DNA of 64,000 nucleotides, taken from IMG/VR virus record IMGVR_UViG_3300046009_005595, positions 1 to 64,000 of that record; one strand, given 5' to 3'. A model generated the notes under the pieces. It was not told the origin of the DNA and did no database searches. It was given only the letters and a program-made list of their open reading frames with translations. How positions within the stretch are numbered: the first letter of the stretch is position 1; each line of letters opens with the position of its first letter. This document shows, one piece after another, positions 1 to 6,215 of the stretch. The position numbers and the translations under genes are program-made. This DNA is from a virus.

Positions 1-121
1 TCCAATTAACAAGAGCATTATAAATCTCTTCTTTTGAAGCATTATTCCGACAAGCAAACTGATATTCACGTTTAGCGCGTTGCCCAGAACGACGATTACT
101 ATCTCTATTTGTGCGACTCAT
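1..121 (-). CDS. Small hypothetical protein, 3' end outside the window
   Basis: The first 40 residues are visible (start MSRTNRDSNRRSGQRAKREY). The N-terminus is strongly basic and is followed by a segment ending near NASKEEIYNALVNW, where the window stops. An AGAGG Shine-Dalgarno sequence sits about 6 bases before the ATG. It lies 11 bases downstream of the NadM/Nudix stop codon on the same strand, so it is probably co-transcribed with it. I do not recognise the family; the arginine-rich start would suit nucleic-acid binding, but that is only a guess. Confidence 0.6.
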   Translation of the reverse strand, partial: MSRTNRDSNRRSGQRAKREYQFACRNNASKEEIYNALVNW

Positions 122-132
122 ATTGTTCCTCT

Positions 133-1161
133 TTATGCTCCTACAAAATTGGAAATTATTTCGTAATGATCTTCAAAAACTTCACTAGAATCTAAACGTG
201 CAATAGGAATCCAAGAAGCCTTTTCTGCATCATCTTGACCTTTTACTTTAGGAAGTTCTCCATCAGGAAGTTGAATATAATATGCATGAGTAATAGTTCT
301 TCCTCTTGCTGATCTATTAATAGCATCAAATACTTTATTAGATTTAATACTACCTAGCAAAACTGGAATAGGAACCTTAATTCCAGTTTCTTCTTTTAAT
401 TCCCTAATAGCACAAGAAACCATACTTTTATCTTTATTTGCATCTAGAAATCCTCCAGGTAAAGCCCAAAGTCCTTTTCCTGGTTCTGATTTACGTTTAA
501 TCATAAGAACATGACCAGATTGAACTACTATTGTATCAGTTGTAACAAATACAGGAGGATAAGGTAAGCATTCATATTGTTTCTTATAAGTTTTAATAAA
601 TTCTCTTTCTTTTATGATTTGATTGTATTCCTCTTCAGTCTTGAAATGTTCTAGGAACTTAAAGATTGAACTAGGAACTACTCCTTTAATGAAATTCATA
701 TTAGCATCTTTACGGAAATAAAGATCTCTAATATCCGTAGAATGAAGGGATTCAATTAGATCAACATGAACTCGTTCCCATTGAGGAAACATACTAAGAT
801 AAAAAGTGCTTTCATCTTTATCATGACCAATAATACCAATTTTTGGATTACTTTTTGTTATATAACCATCAACAATTTGTTGAACTTTGATTGCCCAAGC
901 TTGATCATTATAAATTGAATCGGAGATATAATCAATACAAACATTTTTTCTTATATTATTTTCTGTACAAACCATATCAACCATAACAATCCTATCATGT
1001 TCAGTAAAAGGATTTTTATAAGTTCTTGGCTGAAAAGCTGATCCAACAATCAAAACTACTTTTTCAGCAATTTCAGAGGCTTTTTTAATAATTTCTAAGT
1101 GGGCATTGTGAACGGGTTGGAATCGTCCAATAAAGACGATGATATCGTATTTTTTATTCAT
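133..1161 (-). CDS. nadM: Bifunctional NMN adenylyltransferase / Nudix hydrolase
   Basis: A 342-residue two-domain enzyme of NAD metabolism. The N-terminal nucleotidyltransferase has the GRFQPVHNAH motif (H18, H21), which in this family joins NMN and ATP to give NAD. The C-terminal Nudix domain, of ADP-ribose pyrophosphatase type, has the box around residues 235-260 ending RELKEETGI. The same fusion is known in KVP40 and other T4-like phages, where it is thought to salvage NAD. I chose the ATG at 1161 because AGGAG lies 8 bases upstream; an in-frame ATG nine codons earlier has no such site. The Nudix box looks two residues longer than usual and its first Glu is replaced, so the second activity may be altered. 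A sigma70-like promoter lies upstream, beyond the pmoC terminator. Confidence 0.9.
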   Translation of the reverse strand: MNKKYDIIVFIGRFQPVHNAHLEIIKKASEIAEKVVLIVGSAFQPRTYKNPFTEHDRIVMVDMVCTENNIRKNVCIDYISDSIYNDQAWAIKVQQIVDGYITKSNPKIGIIGHDKDESTFYLSMFPQWERVHVDLIESLHSTDIRDLYFRKDANMNFIKGVVPSSIFKFLEHFKTEEEYNQIIKEREFIKTYKKQYECLPYPPVFVTTDTIVVQSGHVLMIKRKSEPGKGLWALPGGFLDANKDKSMVSCAIRELKEETGIKVPIPVLLGSIKSNKVFDAINRSARGRTITHAYYIQLPDGELPKVKGQDDAEKASWIPIARLDSSEVFEDHYEIISNFVGA

Positions 1162-1217
1162 AACATAACTCCTATGTTTTATTGACATAAGAAGGTCTAT
1201 CCTTCTTACTTGTATTT

Positions 1218-1246
1218 AGTATACATCATTTTTTACCAAAAGTAAA
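1218..1246 (-). promoter_or_regulatory. Sigma70-like promoter of the NadM/Nudix gene
   Basis: On the minus strand, TTTACT (1246-1241) and TATACT (1223-1218) are separated by 17 bases. The -10 box is one base from consensus and the -35 box matches 4 of 6. It lies about 55 bases upstream of the chosen start and just after the pmoC terminator, so nadM can be transcribed independently of pmoC. The -10 hexamer is the same as in the promoters at 7667-7672 and 13254-13259. Confidence 0.55.
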
Positions 1247-1251
1247 GCAAT

Positions 1252-1276
1252 AAAAAAGGGGACCGAAGCCCCCTTT
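1252..1276 (-). terminator. Rho-independent terminator of pmoC
   Basis: Read on the minus strand, a GGGGGC stem, a TTCG tetraloop and a GTCCCC stem are followed by a run of six T. The TTCG loop and T-run are classic for an intrinsic terminator. It begins about 20 bases after the pmoC stop codon. Confidence 0.85.
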
Positions 1277-1277
1277 C

Positions 1278-1293
1278 GTTACTTTAAAGTAAC
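1278..1293. repeat. Perfect 16-bp palindrome between pmoC stop and its terminator
   Basis: GTTACTTTAAAGTAAC is its own reverse complement. It lies three bases beyond the pmoC stop codon and just before the terminator. It could be a protein-binding site or a small 3' hairpin on the pmoC mRNA. Nothing in the sequence decides between these. Confidence 0.6.
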
Positions 1294-1296
1294 TTT

Positions 1297-2076
1297 TTAC
1301 TTAGCTACCAATCCTTTGTCTACAGACTCAACAATTTGATCTCCAATCAGACCAGCAAAAGATGAGAACACCTGTAGCAATACACCAGCAATAGCCAAAG
1401 CAAGCCAACCAAAGAACACGAACCCATAGTGCAAAGGGGCAACAAAAAGTTCCTCCATGAACCAGAAGGTATGACCCCATTCATTTAGACCTACGTTTGG
1501 TAGAATCATAAATGGACCTACAACAGTTACTAGATAAGGAAGACTTAGACCTTCAGCAAAATAAGGAAGTCTTGTCTTAGCATATAGGAATGCAGCAAAT
1601 CCAGTGATGATGTAGATTGGGTAAGTCAAGTAAAATTCAATAATATGACTTGGTGTAAAGTCAGTATCACGAACAATAGTTTGATGCCAAGTTCCGTCTT
1701 GTTCGGTGAAATAAGAGGCTCCCCAATAAATAGCATTTGCATAAGCAAATAACCAGACTAAGTGAGTCATATTACGACGAAGTTCTTCCCTTGGAGTAAT
1801 TGCAGCAAGGTTACGATCCCTTGATTTCCAAATATAACCCCAAAGAATAGAAGCCGTAGAAACTTCTAAAACAATTTCAGTATATAGGAAATTCATCCAG
1901 TAAGTTTCAAACTCTGGTGCAAATGAATCTAGTCCAGCAGACCAACCATATACACCTTCATACCAACGTACCCATATGTAAAATACAGTATAGATACCGA
2001 ATGCAAATGTCAACCAAGACTTATTGAGTAGTGGTGCATCTGCAACAATTTTAACATCTTTAGCTAAAGTAGCCAT
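1297..2076 (-). CDS. pmoC: Particulate methane monooxygenase subunit C (PmoC), phage-encoded
   Basis: A 259-residue multi-spanning membrane protein, full length for PmoC, with about six hydrophobic segments (roughly 20-36, 62-80, 104-120, 145-166, 178-196, 211-232). It is the membrane subunit that helps bind the metal centre oxidising methane to methanol. The family's metal ligands are all present with the expected spacing: D127, H131 and H144 (equivalent to the Asp/His/His site), and N198, H202 and H216 (equivalent to the Asn/His/His CuD site). Motifs RWYEGVYGWSAGLDSFAPEF, FTEQDGTWH and LPNVGLNEWGHTFWFMEEL are typical of gammaproteobacterial PmoC rather than AmoC. No pmoA or pmoB is nearby, so the product must join host subunits. 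By eye the gene is less AT-rich than its neighbours, fitting acquisition from a host. AGAGGT precedes the ATG. Function in the virus is inferred. Confidence 0.95.
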   Translation of the reverse strand: MATLAKDVKIVADAPLLNKSWLTFAFGIYTVFYIWVRWYEGVYGWSAGLDSFAPEFETYWMNFLYTEIVLEVSTASILWGYIWKSRDRNLAAITPREELRRNMTHLVWLFAYANAIYWGASYFTEQDGTWHQTIVRDTDFTPSHIIEFYLTYPIYIITGFAAFLYAKTRLPYFAEGLSLPYLVTVVGPFMILPNVGLNEWGHTFWFMEELFVAPLHYGFVFFGWLALAIAGVLLQVFSSFAGLIGDQIVESVDKGLVAK

Positions 2077-2148
2077 ATCATTACCTCTTGTGTTTTATAA
2101 ACAAAGTCCTTTTCTACGAAAGAGTCCATTCAATTCATTTCACAACTA

Positions 2149-2179
2149 TATTTATACCACAAAAAAATGTTCTTGTCAA
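2149..2179 (-). promoter_or_regulatory. Hybrid sigma70 / T4-late promoter of pmoC
   Basis: On the minus strand, TTGACA (2179-2174, perfect -35), a 17-base spacer and TATAAA (2156-2151) form a near-consensus sigma70 promoter. The same -10 region extends to TATAAATA (2156-2149), the T4 late promoter box read by gp55-type sigma. The pmoC ATG is 73 bases downstream. The overlap suggests transcription by host holoenzyme early and by the phage late machinery later. Confidence 0.75.
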
Positions 2180-2190
2180 CTATTTTTTTA

Positions 2191-2198
2191 TATAAATA
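2191..2198 (+). promoter_or_regulatory. T4-type late promoter of the capsid-targeted protein operon
   Basis: TATAAATA lies 26 bases upstream of the ATG at 2224, with no -35 box at suitable spacing. It diverges from the pmoC promoter across a gap of about 35 bases. TTGGAGATAAA supplies the ribosome binding site. It should drive the overlapping genes from 2224 to 5424. Confidence 0.75.
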
Positions 2199-2223
2199 TT
2201 AAAAAACTATTGTTGGAGATAAA

Positions 2224-2793
2224 ATGTTAACTTTTAAAGAATTTTTAGATGAAACTCAAGAACATACCAGTGCAGACACATCATTAAATCAAGTTTCTGC
2301 TGGGTTAAAATATGCAGTTTCTAAAGGATTAATCAAACCAAATAGTACAAATGTAGATCATGGTGGTGGAAGATATGATGCTGGAAAATCTCATGTAGAA
2401 AATTCAGTAGAAGGGTCTGAGCTTCATGTTCATGATCCTTTTAATAGATCAGAAGAACATAATAAAGAAGTTCATAAAAAAGCTAAAGGGAACTCTGACT
2501 ATGTTGGAATGCATAATGTATTAAATGTAATAAAAGAACCAGAACATAGAATTGAAGCTATGAAAGCTGCAAAATTTTTCATGAAACCAAAATCTGGTAT
2601 AGTACATTTTACAGTATATGAAGGAGATAAAAAAGGTAATGGAAGAATAACTAAAGCCGATAAAGGAAGAGGAAGTTCTTGGCAAGAACATAGACCAACA
2701 TCTTCTTATATTGAAGAAGTTAAAAAAGTTTTCCCTGAAGATAGTCATCATATAGAAGTTAAAGGACAAAATATTATAGTGAGACAAAAATGA
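2224..2793 (+). CDS. Capsid-targeted protein with methyltransferase-like fold
   Basis: 189 residues. Residues 1-10 (MLTFKEFLDE) match the capsid targeting sequence of T4 internal head proteins, ending in the Phe-Leu-x-Glu that resembles a gp21 prohead-protease site. The remainder looks like a class I SAM-dependent methyltransferase: a Gly-rich loop DHGGGRYD (45-52), an acidic turn DPFNR (71-75), NVLNVI (98-103, motif IV-like), then strands ending VYEGD (131-135). First gene of a late operon; its stop overlaps the next start (ATGA). Likely role: packaged in the head and injected. The methyltransferase assignment is by motif order only, and no substrate can be named. Confidence 0.65.
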   Translation: MLTFKEFLDETQEHTSADTSLNQVSAGLKYAVSKGLIKPNSTNVDHGGGRYDAGKSHVENSVEGSELHVHDPFNRSEEHNKEVHKKAKGNSDYVGMHNVLNVIKEPEHRIEAMKAAKFFMKPKSGIVHFTVYEGDKKGNGRITKADKGRGSSWQEHRPTSSYIEEVKKVFPEDSHHIEVKGQNIIVRQK

Positions 2794-3290
2794 AATCTTT
2801 TAAAGAATTTATATATGAAGAAAGAAAAATAGGTAAAGTTATTGGTGGAGAACATTATATTCATAGAGATTATGAAAATTTAATATCAGATCAAGAAGGA
2901 TTAGAAAAAGCAAAATCTAAATTAAATTCAGAACATAGAAATAGATATAATGTAGTAAAACATAATAAGAAAGAAGGAACATTTTCATTTATACATTCTC
3001 CTGATTTCGATGAATCTGATGAACCTATTTCTGGAGAGTCACATAAAGTTAAACCTGATGGATCAATAACTATAACTAAACAGAAAAAAGACCCCCAAAT
3101 TTGGCATCATAAATGGCAATGGGTTGGTGATGACTATAAAGGATTTGATGTAGAAAAATCAAAACAAAGATCTAAAGATTGGGGAAAAGTTACCGATAAA
3201 ATTAAACAAGAACGTCCAGAAGAAAAAGTTATGAATAAAATTGGAACTAAAAGTTATTGGGAAAAAAATGTTGTTCCTTATATAAAATAA
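2790..3290 (+). CDS. Capsid-targeted protein of unknown function
   Basis: 166 residues starting MKSFKEFIYEE, again a capsid targeting sequence with an Ile-x-Glu cleavage-like site at residue 10. The rest is hydrophilic and charged, with GKVIGGEHYIHRDYENLI near residues 15-32 and a Trp/Lys-rich stretch (IWHHKWQWVG) near 108. No catalytic family is recognisable. The ATGA overlap with the methyltransferase-like gene implies translational coupling and perhaps a joint function. It ends in TAATG, shared with the cupin gene. Confidence 0.6.
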   Translation: MKSFKEFIYEERKIGKVIGGEHYIHRDYENLISDQEGLEKAKSKLNSEHRNRYNVVKHNKKEGTFSFIHSPDFDESDEPISGESHKVKPDGSITITKQKKDPQIWHHKWQWVGDDYKGFDVEKSKQRSKDWGKVTDKIKQERPEEKVMNKIGTKSYWEKNVVPYIK

Positions 3291-3631
3291 TGAATAATCT
3301 TTTTAAAAAACAAAAAATAGATATAGAAAACGAAGAAAGTTTTTCTTTATTTTTATCAAAATTAAAAACAATATATCCAAATAATGATATATTTAATTCT
3401 ATTGAACCAATAACTATTAATACACATACTCATGATGATTTTGAAACTAGATTATTTTTATCTGGAGAAGCAGAATTTATTATAAATAATATAAAAATAA
3501 TATGTAATAGAGGGGATTATATTGAGATATATTCAAATACTCCTCATTCTTTTAACTATTATGGTGGGGAAGAATTAAAAGTTTTAAGATTTTTTTCAAA
3601 TAACACTCAATGGCAAGCAAATTTTAAATAA
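3290..3631 (+). CDS. Cupin protein, acireductone-dioxygenase-like
   Basis: 113 residues from the ATG in the TAATG overlap. The cupin metal-ligand set is intact: H46, H48 and E52 in THTHDDFETR, and H86 in NTPHSF, followed by LKVLRFFSNNTQW. This arrangement resembles acireductone dioxygenase of the methionine salvage pathway, but the protein is much shorter (the family is about 180 residues), so the exact reaction is uncertain. Unlike its neighbours it has no capsid targeting sequence, so it is probably not packaged. It sits inside the capsid-targeted operon. Confidence 0.6.
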   Translation: MNNLFKKQKIDIENEESFSLFLSKLKTIYPNNDIFNSIEPITINTHTHDDFETRLFLSGEAEFIINNIKIICNRGDYIEIYSNTPHSFNYYGGEELKVLRFFSNNTQWQANFK

Positions 3632-3642
3632 GAGAAAAGAAA

Positions 3643-4068
3643 ATGAAAACATTCACAAAATTTATGTCTGAGATAAAAGAACCAACAGGGGAATTAAAAA
3701 AATCTTGTTGGAAAGGATATACTGCAATAGGATTAAAAAAGAAAAACGGAAAGATGGTTCCTAATTGTGTTCCAGAAGAAGTTGATTTAGATGAAACTGC
3801 CGCATGGCAAAGAAAAGAAGGAAAAAATCCTGAAGGTGGTCTTAATAAAAAAGGTGTAGAATCTTATCGTAGAGAGAATCCAGGTTCTAACTTACAAACT
3901 GCTGTAACTACTCCTCCATCTAAATTAAAAAAAGGAAGTAAAGCAGCAAAGAGAAGATTATCATTTTGTAAAAGAATGAGGGGTATGAAGAAGAAATTAA
4001 CTTCTGCTGAAACTGCGAGAGATCCAAATTCTAGAATTAATAAATCTTTGAGAAAATGGAATTGCTGA
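3643..4068 (+). CDS. Capsid-targeted basic protein, phage-conserved family
   Basis: 141 residues starting MKTFTKFMSEIKE (capsid targeting sequence). A first motif, KSCWKGYTAIGLKKKNGKMV (residues about 20-40), is followed by a second conserved block from AAWQRKEGKNPEGGL through SFCKRMRGMKKKL to SRINKSLRKWNC at the end. I recognise this block as recurring in marine phage genomes without known function. The protein is very basic with four cysteines, fitting a DNA-associated packaged protein. It overlaps the next gene as TGATG. Confidence 0.6.
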   Translation: MKTFTKFMSEIKEPTGELKKSCWKGYTAIGLKKKNGKMVPNCVPEEVDLDETAAWQRKEGKNPEGGLNKKGVESYRRENPGSNLQTAVTTPPSKLKKGSKAAKRRLSFCKRMRGMKKKLTSAETARDPNSRINKSLRKWNC

Positions 4069-4496
4069 TGAAAACATTTAAAGAGTATATATCAGAAATT
4101 TATTGGGTAAAACCAAAACCGAACAAAGAACAAAGTGAGATTGGATTTCAAGTTGGTAGTAGTTCACATGCTCATGTAAACAAACAACTGAAACGTTTAT
4201 CTGATCCAAAAAAGTTTAAATCTTCGTTATCCAAAGCAAAAGTTATAAATTATAATCAAAACAAAATTAAAAATGTGGATAATACTGATGCTGCGGATAA
4301 AGGAGCTTTTAAACAATTGAATAAACAGAAACAAAAAAGAGTTTCAAACATATTTAAAAAATCAAGATCGGTAGAAACTCCAATTATTCTAAAGCATAGA
4401 GAAACTGGTCATGAACATTTGTTAGCTGGAAATACTAGAGCCACATATGGAATTCAAAAAAGAAAAAAAATAAAAGCATCTGTAATAGAGTATTAA
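4068..4496 (+). CDS. Capsid-targeted protein with ParB-like domain
   Basis: 142 residues, start MKTFKEYISEI (capsid targeting sequence). I chose the ATG in the TGATG overlap because it begins exactly at the targeting motif; the upstream in-frame ATG only adds four residues from the previous gene's frame. The C-terminal third, PIILKHRETGHEHLLAGNTR with the LLAGNTRATYG motif around residues 117-128, resembles the ParB/Srx nucleotide-binding loop (GxxR) of ParB-like nucleases. Lys-rich overall. Likely packaged; activity not established. Confidence 0.6.
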   Translation: MKTFKEYISEIYWVKPKPNKEQSEIGFQVGSSSHAHVNKQLKRLSDPKKFKSSLSKAKVINYNQNKIKNVDNTDAADKGAFKQLNKQKQKRVSNIFKKSRSVETPIILKHRETGHEHLLAGNTRATYGIQKRKKIKASVIEY

Positions 4497-4497
4497 A

Positions 4498-5424
4498 ATG
4501 AAATCATTTAAAGAATTTTATAAAAATAATTATTATATAATAGATGAAGAAATTCATAATGAACTTCAATCTATATTAGATGTGCCAAGTGAAAGTGAAG
4601 AAGAAAGAACTAAAAGATTAGAAAAAAATCCTTGGACTGCATCTAAATTTGATCCTGCTGTTACTAAACTAAATAATTTTACTAAAAAAGCTAGAGAATT
4701 ATTATCTAGGGGAGAAGATACTGGATTAGAAAATAGTAAACCTAAAAAAGGTTCTTCTAGAGCAGTTTTCTTCCCAAAAGATCCTAAAAATATTACTTTA
4801 GATGGAATTCCTACTAAAGCTAAAACAGTTGTAAAAATAGCATTTCCTGGTAGATTAGATAAATTCAGAAGAAATGATGAAAGATTATTAGGTGAACATC
4901 AAAACTCAACAGAGTCAGATCATGTTATATCTAACAATTTTGGTATGTTATCAGAAAATCATGATGGATCATATTCAACAAATCCAGATGGAGTATTAGC
5001 ACCTGTTTTTAACAGACATCCTGACCATCATCATTTAGAAATGGGTCATGTATCTCCAATGAAAAAATCTGATTTTCAAAAATTAACAGTATCAGAATCT
5101 CATCCAAAAGGACTTAAATTTGATGATATGTATAATGCATTAAATAAAGAACATAAAGATGCTAATGGCTTAGATGGATTTACTCCACGCTCTCATACTG
5201 ATAGTTTGCATGAAAAAACTATGCAACATCCATTCGTTAATAAAGTTGCTGATATGATGTTTACTAATGGATTTCATCCAGGAGATATTTCAATTAGAAA
5301 TATGGGAATTTGGACTCATCCACATACAGGTAAACAATATCCAGTAATGTCAGATTATGGATTTACAGATGATGTTGCCAATCATTATTGGCAAAGAAGA
5401 CAAAGAGCATCAAGAAATTATTAA
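4498..5424 (+). CDS. Capsid-targeted protein-kinase-like protein
   Basis: 308 residues. It begins MKSFKEFYKN, a divergent capsid targeting sequence whose Glu occurs later (IIDEE, 14-18). The body has kinase-like landmarks in order: a Gly/Ser turn GSSRAVFF (85-92), a strand with Lys VVKIAFPG (K113), a catalytic-loop-like HPGDISIRNMG (D263, N268) and a DFG-like SDYGF (D286). This matches the order of protein kinase or aminoglycoside phosphotransferase folds with short lobes. Last gene of the operon; a hairpin follows 6 bases after the stop. If active it would phosphorylate a host target straight after injection. Fold assignment is by motif only. Confidence 0.6.
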   Translation: MKSFKEFYKNNYYIIDEEIHNELQSILDVPSESEEERTKRLEKNPWTASKFDPAVTKLNNFTKKARELLSRGEDTGLENSKPKKGSSRAVFFPKDPKNITLDGIPTKAKTVVKIAFPGRLDKFRRNDERLLGEHQNSTESDHVISNNFGMLSENHDGSYSTNPDGVLAPVFNRHPDHHHLEMGHVSPMKKSDFQKLTVSESHPKGLKFDDMYNALNKEHKDANGLDGFTPRSHTDSLHEKTMQHPFVNKVADMMFTNGFHPGDISIRNMGIWTHPHTGKQYPVMSDYGFTDDVANHYWQRRQRASRNY

Positions 5425-5430
5425 AAATAC

Positions 5431-5460
5431 TATAAAGGGAGTGAAAAAGCTCCCTTTATA
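5431..5460. terminator. Hairpin terminator between convergent genes
   Basis: A perfect 11-bp stem (TATAAAGGGAG with CTCCCTTTATA) has an 8-base loop. The base of the stem is AT-rich and supplies A/T runs for both directions. It lies between the kinase-like gene (plus) and two small minus-strand genes, so it probably ends both transcripts. Confidence 0.75.
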
Positions 5461-5477
5461 ATATAATCTTATACTAT

Positions 5478-5627
5478 TTAAGCAACTTTTCTAGTAGATA
5501 AATCATCAAATTTTTCATAATTCTCTACGAATGATTTCTTATTTTTCTTATAAGAATCTTTTTGTGAAATTTTTACTTTTGGTTTTTTGAATTTATCAGA
5601 AGGTTCTTTACGATATGTTTTAGCCAT
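5478..5627 (-). CDS. Small basic protein, 49 aa, unknown
   Basis: Starts MAKTYRKEPSDKFKKPKVKI and ends DDLSTRKVA. It is very Lys-rich in the first 35 residues, with an acidic patch near the end. It begins 2 bases after the stop of the upstream small gene on the same strand, so the two form a unit behind one late promoter. No family recognised; small basic late proteins are often virion or DNA-associated, but that is inference. Confidence 0.6.
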   Translation of the reverse strand: MAKTYRKEPSDKFKKPKVKISQKDSYKKNKKSFVENYEKFDDLSTRKVA

Positions 5628-5629
5628 AC

Positions 5630-5788
5630 TCAGTTATCTTTATTATCAGTTTTAATTACATTAATTTTATCAAGATCTTGATTAGATCCTTGTCTTGCTG
5701 GTTTTCTATTGAAAAATTCAGCAGTTTTTTTAATTTCCTCTTCATAACGTTTTTTATCATTTTCATCAGGTATATATTCGTTAGCCAT
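5630..5788 (-). CDS. Small charged protein, 52 aa, unknown
   Basis: Starts MANEYIPDENDKKRYEEEIK and ends NVIKTDNKDN; mostly charged and probably helical. AAGGATG lies just upstream of the ATG and a TATAAATA late box lies 22 bases upstream. It is the first of two tandem small genes. No family recognised. Confidence 0.65.
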   Translation of the reverse strand: MANEYIPDENDKKRYEEEIKKTAEFFNRKPARQGSNQDLDKINVIKTDNKDN

Positions 5789-5809
5789 TTATGTCATCCT
5801 TAAAATAAT

Positions 5810-5817
5810 TATTTATA
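5810..5817 (-). promoter_or_regulatory. T4-type late promoter for two small minus-strand genes
   Basis: TATAAATA on the minus strand, 22 bases upstream of the ATG at 5788. The spacing is similar to the other late boxes in this window. Confidence 0.7.
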
Positions 5818-5874
5818 ATTTGTTTTATTTTCACCATATAAGTATCTATATATTTTATTTCAAAAGAGGTGTTT

Positions 5875-6066
5875 ATGAAAAATATTTATGAAATTGTTTT
5901 AACAAATTTCAATGAACCAAATGATGTTCAATCAAAGACTATATTTTTTGTATCTGATAATTTAAATGATATTTTATCTTATATTAGATCAAATAAAGAT
6001 TTAACTAATTTTGTTGTATCTAATATAGTTATGATTAATCAAGGATCAGAAGTAATTTATATTTAA
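5875..6066 (+). CDS. Small hypothetical protein, 63 aa
   Basis: MKNIYEIVLTNFNEPNDVQS and onward, alternating hydrophobic and polar residues like a small alpha/beta protein. The ATG at 5875 is preferred over the GTG at 5869 because AAGAGGTG lies just ahead of it. A late-box variant TATAAGTA is at 5837-5844. The 149 bases after it, up to 6216, hold no gene I can see. Confidence 0.55.
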   Translation: MKNIYEIVLTNFNEPNDVQSKTIFFVSDNLNDILSYIRSNKDLTNFVVSNIVMINQGSEVIYI

Positions 6067-6215
6067 TTATCATCCGACTACAGAGTAATAGTAACACAGG
6101 ATAGAAAAAAAGTCAAGAACTTTTTTATTAGATATAGACTTAGATTATAAGAATTATTTTAAACTTATTAAAATCTGTATAAAGATAAATACTATTATTT
6201 TATAAAGGAATTTAG

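Noticed and set aside
1297-2076. AmoC (ammonia monooxygenase) rather than PmoC
   Set aside because: The N-terminal WYEGVYGWSAGLDSF and the overall wording match methanotroph PmoC; AmoC has a different segment here (for example SHGMDSMEPEFD).
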